This document shows, piece by piece, positions 32,607 to 34,881 of a stretch of DNA of 34,881 nt; the stretch's first letter is position 1; every line of letters starts with the position of its first letter. Source of the DNA: Actinomycetes bacterium (GTDB lineage Bacteria > Actinomycetota > Actinomycetes > Streptosporangiales > Streptosporangiaceae); NCBI GenBank assembly GCA_025964615.1, contig JAOPYM010000454.1, forward strand, positions 1 to 34,881, in the 5' to 3' direction. Under the pieces are notes generated by a model. It was given only the letters and a program-made list of their open reading frames with translations. It had not been told where the DNA came from and searched no databases. The translations under genes and the position numbers were made by a program.

Positions 32607-33506
32607 ATGTCGGAACTGCGGTTCGACGGACGGGTCGCGATCGTCACCGGAGCGGGCCACGGCCTCGGCCGGCAGCACGCGCTCGAGCTCGCGGCTCGCG
32701 GCGCCAAAGTCGTCGTCAACGACCTGGGCGGCGACGTCAAGGGCGATGGATCCTCCGCAGGCCCCGCCCAGGAGGTCGTCGAGGAGATCACCAAGAACGG
32801 CGGCGAGGCCGTCGCCAACGGTGGCAACGTGGCGACCGAGGAGGGCGCACGGTCGATCGTGCAGTCCGCCCTGGACAGCTTCGGCAAGATCGACATCGTC
32901 ATCAACAACGCCGGCATCCTGCGCGACAAGTCGTTCAAGAACATGACCGCCGCCGAGTTCGACGGGGTCATCGCCGTGCACCTGCGCGGTTCGTTCCTGG
33001 TCGCCCAGGCGGCCTGGGAGCACCTGCGCAACCAGGGGTACGGCCGGATCATCAACACCTCGTCCCCGGCGGGCCTGTTCGGCAACTTCGGCCAGGCCAA
33101 CTACTCCACCGCCAAGATGGGCCTGGTCGGATTCACCAAGACGCTCGGCATCGAGGGCGCCAAGTACAGCATCAAGGCCAACGCCATCGCGCCCGTCGCC
33201 TACACCCGGATGACCTCGGACGTGCTCCCCGCGGACTTCGCCGACAAGCTCGGCGTCGACAAGGTCACTCCGCTGGTGGTCTTCCTCGTCCACGAGAGCA
33301 ACGAGTCGACCGGTGAGACCTACACCGTCGGCGGCGGCCGGATCGCCCGCGCGTTCGTGGCCGAGGGCCCGGGGTGGGTGAAGAAGGACGGCTTCAGCGT
33401 CGAGGACGTGGCCTCCAACTGGGCCGCCATCAACGCGGACGCGCCGTACATCATCCCGGCCAACCCGGCCGAGCAGATGGGCCCCCTCTTCGAAGCCCTG
33501 AAGTAA
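32607..33506 (+). CDS. SDR oxidoreductase, (3R)-hydroxyacyl-CoA dehydrogenase-like
   Basis: 299 residues of the short-chain dehydrogenase family. The cofactor motif is TGAGHGLG (14-21), then NNAG (100-103). The active-site set is Ser152/Ser153, Tyr166 and Lys170 in TSSPAGLFGNFGQANYSTAK. The stretch LFGNFGQANYS and the extended C-terminus resemble the dehydrogenase part of peroxisomal multifunctional enzyme type 2 (HSD17B4), which oxidises (3R)-hydroxyacyl-CoA. A GAGGAGG site precedes the ATG. The next gene starts one base after the stop and belongs to the enoyl-CoA hydratase family, fitting a beta-oxidation-like operon. Confidence 0.9.
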   Translation: MSELRFDGRVAIVTGAGHGLGRQHALELAARGAKVVVNDLGGDVKGDGSSAGPAQEVVEEITKNGGEAVANGGNVATEEGARSIVQSALDSFGKIDIVINNAGILRDKSFKNMTAAEFDGVIAVHLRGSFLVAQAAWEHLRNQGYGRIINTSSPAGLFGNFGQANYSTAKMGLVGFTKTLGIEGAKYSIKANAIAPVAYTRMTSDVLPADFADKLGVDKVTPLVVFLVHESNESTGETYTVGGGRIARAFVAEGPGWVKKDGFSVEDVASNWAAINADAPYIIPANPAEQMGPLFEALK

Positions 33507-34301
33507 ATGGACAACGTGCTCTTCGAACGGCGGGACGGGCTGGCGATCGTCACCCTGTCCCGCCCTTCGCGGCTGAACGCGGTCACCCCGGCGCTCGTCG
33601 AGGACCTGCACACGGTCCTGGACGAGCTGGCCGCGGACTCGTCGGTCTACGTCGTGGTGCTCACCGGTGCCGGCCGGGGGTTCTGCTCCGGGATGGACAT
33701 CGCCGGGGGTGACCCCGGGTCTTCTGATGAGGGCCGGATGCAGCGCATCTACCGGGGCATCTCCCGCGGCGGCGAGGCGGTGGCCAGGCTCAGGGAGATC
33801 CCGCAGCCGGTGATCGCGGCGCTGCACGGGCCGGTGGCCGGCATGGGCATCTCGCTGGCCCTCGCCTGCGACCTGCGGATCGCCGACGCCACCACGAAGT
33901 TCGTGTCGCCCTTCACCGACCTCGGGCTGTCGGGCGGGGACGTCGGCCTGTCCTGGCTGCTGCCGCGCCTGGTCGGCCCGGCCAAGGCCGCGGAGATCCT
34001 CTACCGGTCGCAGACCCTGACCGCCGACCAGCTCGACGGACTCGGCGTCTTCACCCGGCTCACCCCTGCCGGGGGCGACCTCGACGCGGCCCTCGAACTG
34101 GCCGCGGAGCTGGCGGCCAAGTCGCCGTACGGGCTGCGGCACACCAAGGAACTGCTCAACCTGTCGCTGGACGCCCCCGGACTCCGGCAGCACCTGGCGA
34201 TCGAGAACCGGACCCAGACGATGGCCTTCTTCACCGAGGACTTCGCCGAGGGCCTCACGGCCGCCGCCGAAAGGCGCCCCCCGGTCTTCAGGAACCGCTG
34301 A
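33507..34301 (+). CDS. Enoyl-CoA hydratase/isomerase-family protein lacking the hydratase Glu pair
   Basis: 264 residues of the crotonase superfamily. The oxyanion-hole segments are FCSGMDI (59-65) and HGPVAGMGISLALACD (107-122). The two glutamates of true hydratases are absent: by alignment to rat crotonase they correspond to Ser116 and Phe136. An Asp at 145 (SGGDVGLSWLLPRLVG) lies where isomerase-type members carry an acid. An isomerase or other crotonase reaction is therefore more likely than simple hydration. The ATG directly follows the SDR stop codon, so the two are coupled. Confidence 0.88.
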   Translation: MDNVLFERRDGLAIVTLSRPSRLNAVTPALVEDLHTVLDELAADSSVYVVVLTGAGRGFCSGMDIAGGDPGSSDEGRMQRIYRGISRGGEAVARLREIPQPVIAALHGPVAGMGISLALACDLRIADATTKFVSPFTDLGLSGGDVGLSWLLPRLVGPAKAAEILYRSQTLTADQLDGLGVFTRLTPAGGDLDAALELAAELAAKSPYGLRHTKELLNLSLDAPGLRQHLAIENRTQTMAFFTEDFAEGLTAAAERRPPVFRNR

Positions 34302-34331
34302 CCCCGCGTTCCGGAAGCGTTACGCCATCCT

Positions 34332-34393
34332 GTTGACTCGTGGCGTTTCCCGCCCCGCTCTATCGTTCGGTGCGGGAAACGCCACGAGTCAAC
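34332..34393. repeat. Palindromic element E5, before the phosphatase gene
   Basis: GTTGACTCGTGGCGTTTCCC and GGGAAACGCCACGAGTCAAC form a perfect 20-bp stem, with a loop of about 22 bases that holds part of the conserved inner arm (GCCCC / GGTGC). It ends 13 bases before the GTG of the phosphatase gene and lies about 30 bases after the hydratase-family gene. Confidence 0.9.
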
Positions 34394-34406
34394 GGAGGGT
34401 GGGGAC

Positions 34407-34881
34407 GTGGAGCGGGAGATCGGTCTTGCGGGGTGTGTGAACTTCCGGGACGTCGGGGGGTATCAGGCCGAGGGCGGGAACGTGGTGTGGCGTCGGCTGT
34501 TCCGCAGTGACGCCCTGCACGAGCTGACGCCCTCGGACGTCGGGCTGCTGCGGGACCTCGGGCTGACCGTGGTCATCGATCTGCGCTCGGACTTCGAGCG
34601 CGCCCACGACGGAGCGGGCCCGCACCCGCTGACGGCGCTCGGCGCCACGTTCGTGCATGCCCCGATCATCAACGAGCACAACGGGGCCTTCATGGCCGAC
34701 ACCTCACTGACCCTCGCCCGGCGGTACGCCAAGATCACCGAGGCGGCCGGGCAGCCGCTCCTGGACGCCGTCACCGCCATCGCGGAGGCGCCGGGCGCGG
34801 TGGTCTTCCACTGCGCGGCGGGCAAGGACCGCACCGGCCTGGTCAGCGCGGTGGTCCTCGGCGCGCTCGGAGTCGATGACG
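34407..34881 (+). CDS. Tyrosine phosphatase-family protein, cut by the window end
   Basis: 158 residues are visible before the window ends. The frame opens at GTG 34407 with GGAGGGTGGGG upstream. NFRDVGGY (12-19) near the start and the catalytic loop HCAAGKDRTG (135-144, Cys136 and Arg142) identify a Y_phosphatase3 (PtpB/MptpB-like) protein. Such enzymes act on phosphotyrosine and sometimes phosphoinositides. The Asp61-containing stretch IDLRSDFER is also typical. The C-terminal part lies outside the window. The palindromic element E5 sits immediately upstream. Confidence 0.9.
   Translation, partial: MEREIGLAGCVNFRDVGGYQAEGGNVVWRRLFRSDALHELTPSDVGLLRDLGLTVVIDLRSDFERAHDGAGPHPLTALGATFVHAPIINEHNGAFMADTSLTLARRYAKITEAAGQPLLDAVTAIAEAPGAVVFHCAAGKDRTGLVSAVVLGALGVDD

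Noticed and set aside
1-34881. CRISPR arrays, tRNA or rRNA genes, transposases, phage or plasmid genes.
   Set aside because: None found by reading both strands. The repeats present are spaced irregularly and are palindromic or tandem, unlike CRISPR arrays.

Overview
The window is high-GC DNA with frequent GTG and TTG starts and dense, short intergenic spaces. It encodes SigR/RsrA, WhiB1, a PdtaS-type kinase, a fused 2-oxoglutarate enzyme (Kgd), nickel SOD with its maturation protease, and a CGNR zinc-finger protein. This is a chromosomal stretch of an actinomycete. A Streptosporangiales-type genome is my best guess from gene content and style, but the sequence does not prove it. I see no phage, plasmid, IS element, CRISPR array, tRNA or rRNA.

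Layout. 1-1950: SRAP-domain protein, DksA-like zinc-finger protein, and a convergent methyltransferase-like gene. 2080-3220: sigR-rsrA thiol-stress module with a textbook SigR promoter. 3417-6207: an unrecognised 29-residue membrane ORF, then two overlapping membrane HD-domain genes, the first an intact HD-GYP and the second degenerate. 6323-8102: biotin carboxylase, a 70-residue biotin carrier protein and a probable BioB helper (BsaP). 8147-12650: a GNAT gene and the leftward cluster bioF, DasR-like GntR regulator, bioD, bioB. 12694-15828: PdtaS-type kinase, WhiB1 with a perfect CRP-type site upstream, and a diacylglycerol-kinase-like gene. 15861-19680: small membrane protein, SigF-type sigma factor and its RsbW-like partner, GNAT, sodN/sodX, CGNR protein. 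19934-25199: malic enzyme, polar amino-acid ABC transporter, quinone-reductase-like gene. 25252-27111: PadR regulator, DUF4097-type beta-repeat protein and a hidden 57-residue gene. 27260-30937: kgd. 31136-34881: AIM24-like protein, DedA protein, SDR, enoyl-CoA hydratase-family protein and a tyrosine phosphatase cut by the window end.

Themes. Biotin making (bioF, bioD, bioB, bsaP) sits beside biotin use (accC, carrier protein). Redox and stress control is concentrated here (SigR/RsrA, WhiB1, PdtaS, SigF/RsbW, Ni-SOD). Part of the gene set (thiol-stress sigma/anti-sigma, mini biotin carrier, pdtaS, whiB1) matches the mycobacterial sigH-to-whiB1 neighbourhood, but with insertions.

The least explained structure is repetitive. 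Five copies of a long palindromic element lie within about 15 bases of a start or stop codon, two of them in opposite orientation around the small DUF6104-like gene. A second, hairpin-forming repeat family marks gene 3' ends. Candidate operators lie upstream of whiB1, the PadR/DUF4097 operon, the ABC transporter and the SDR gene.
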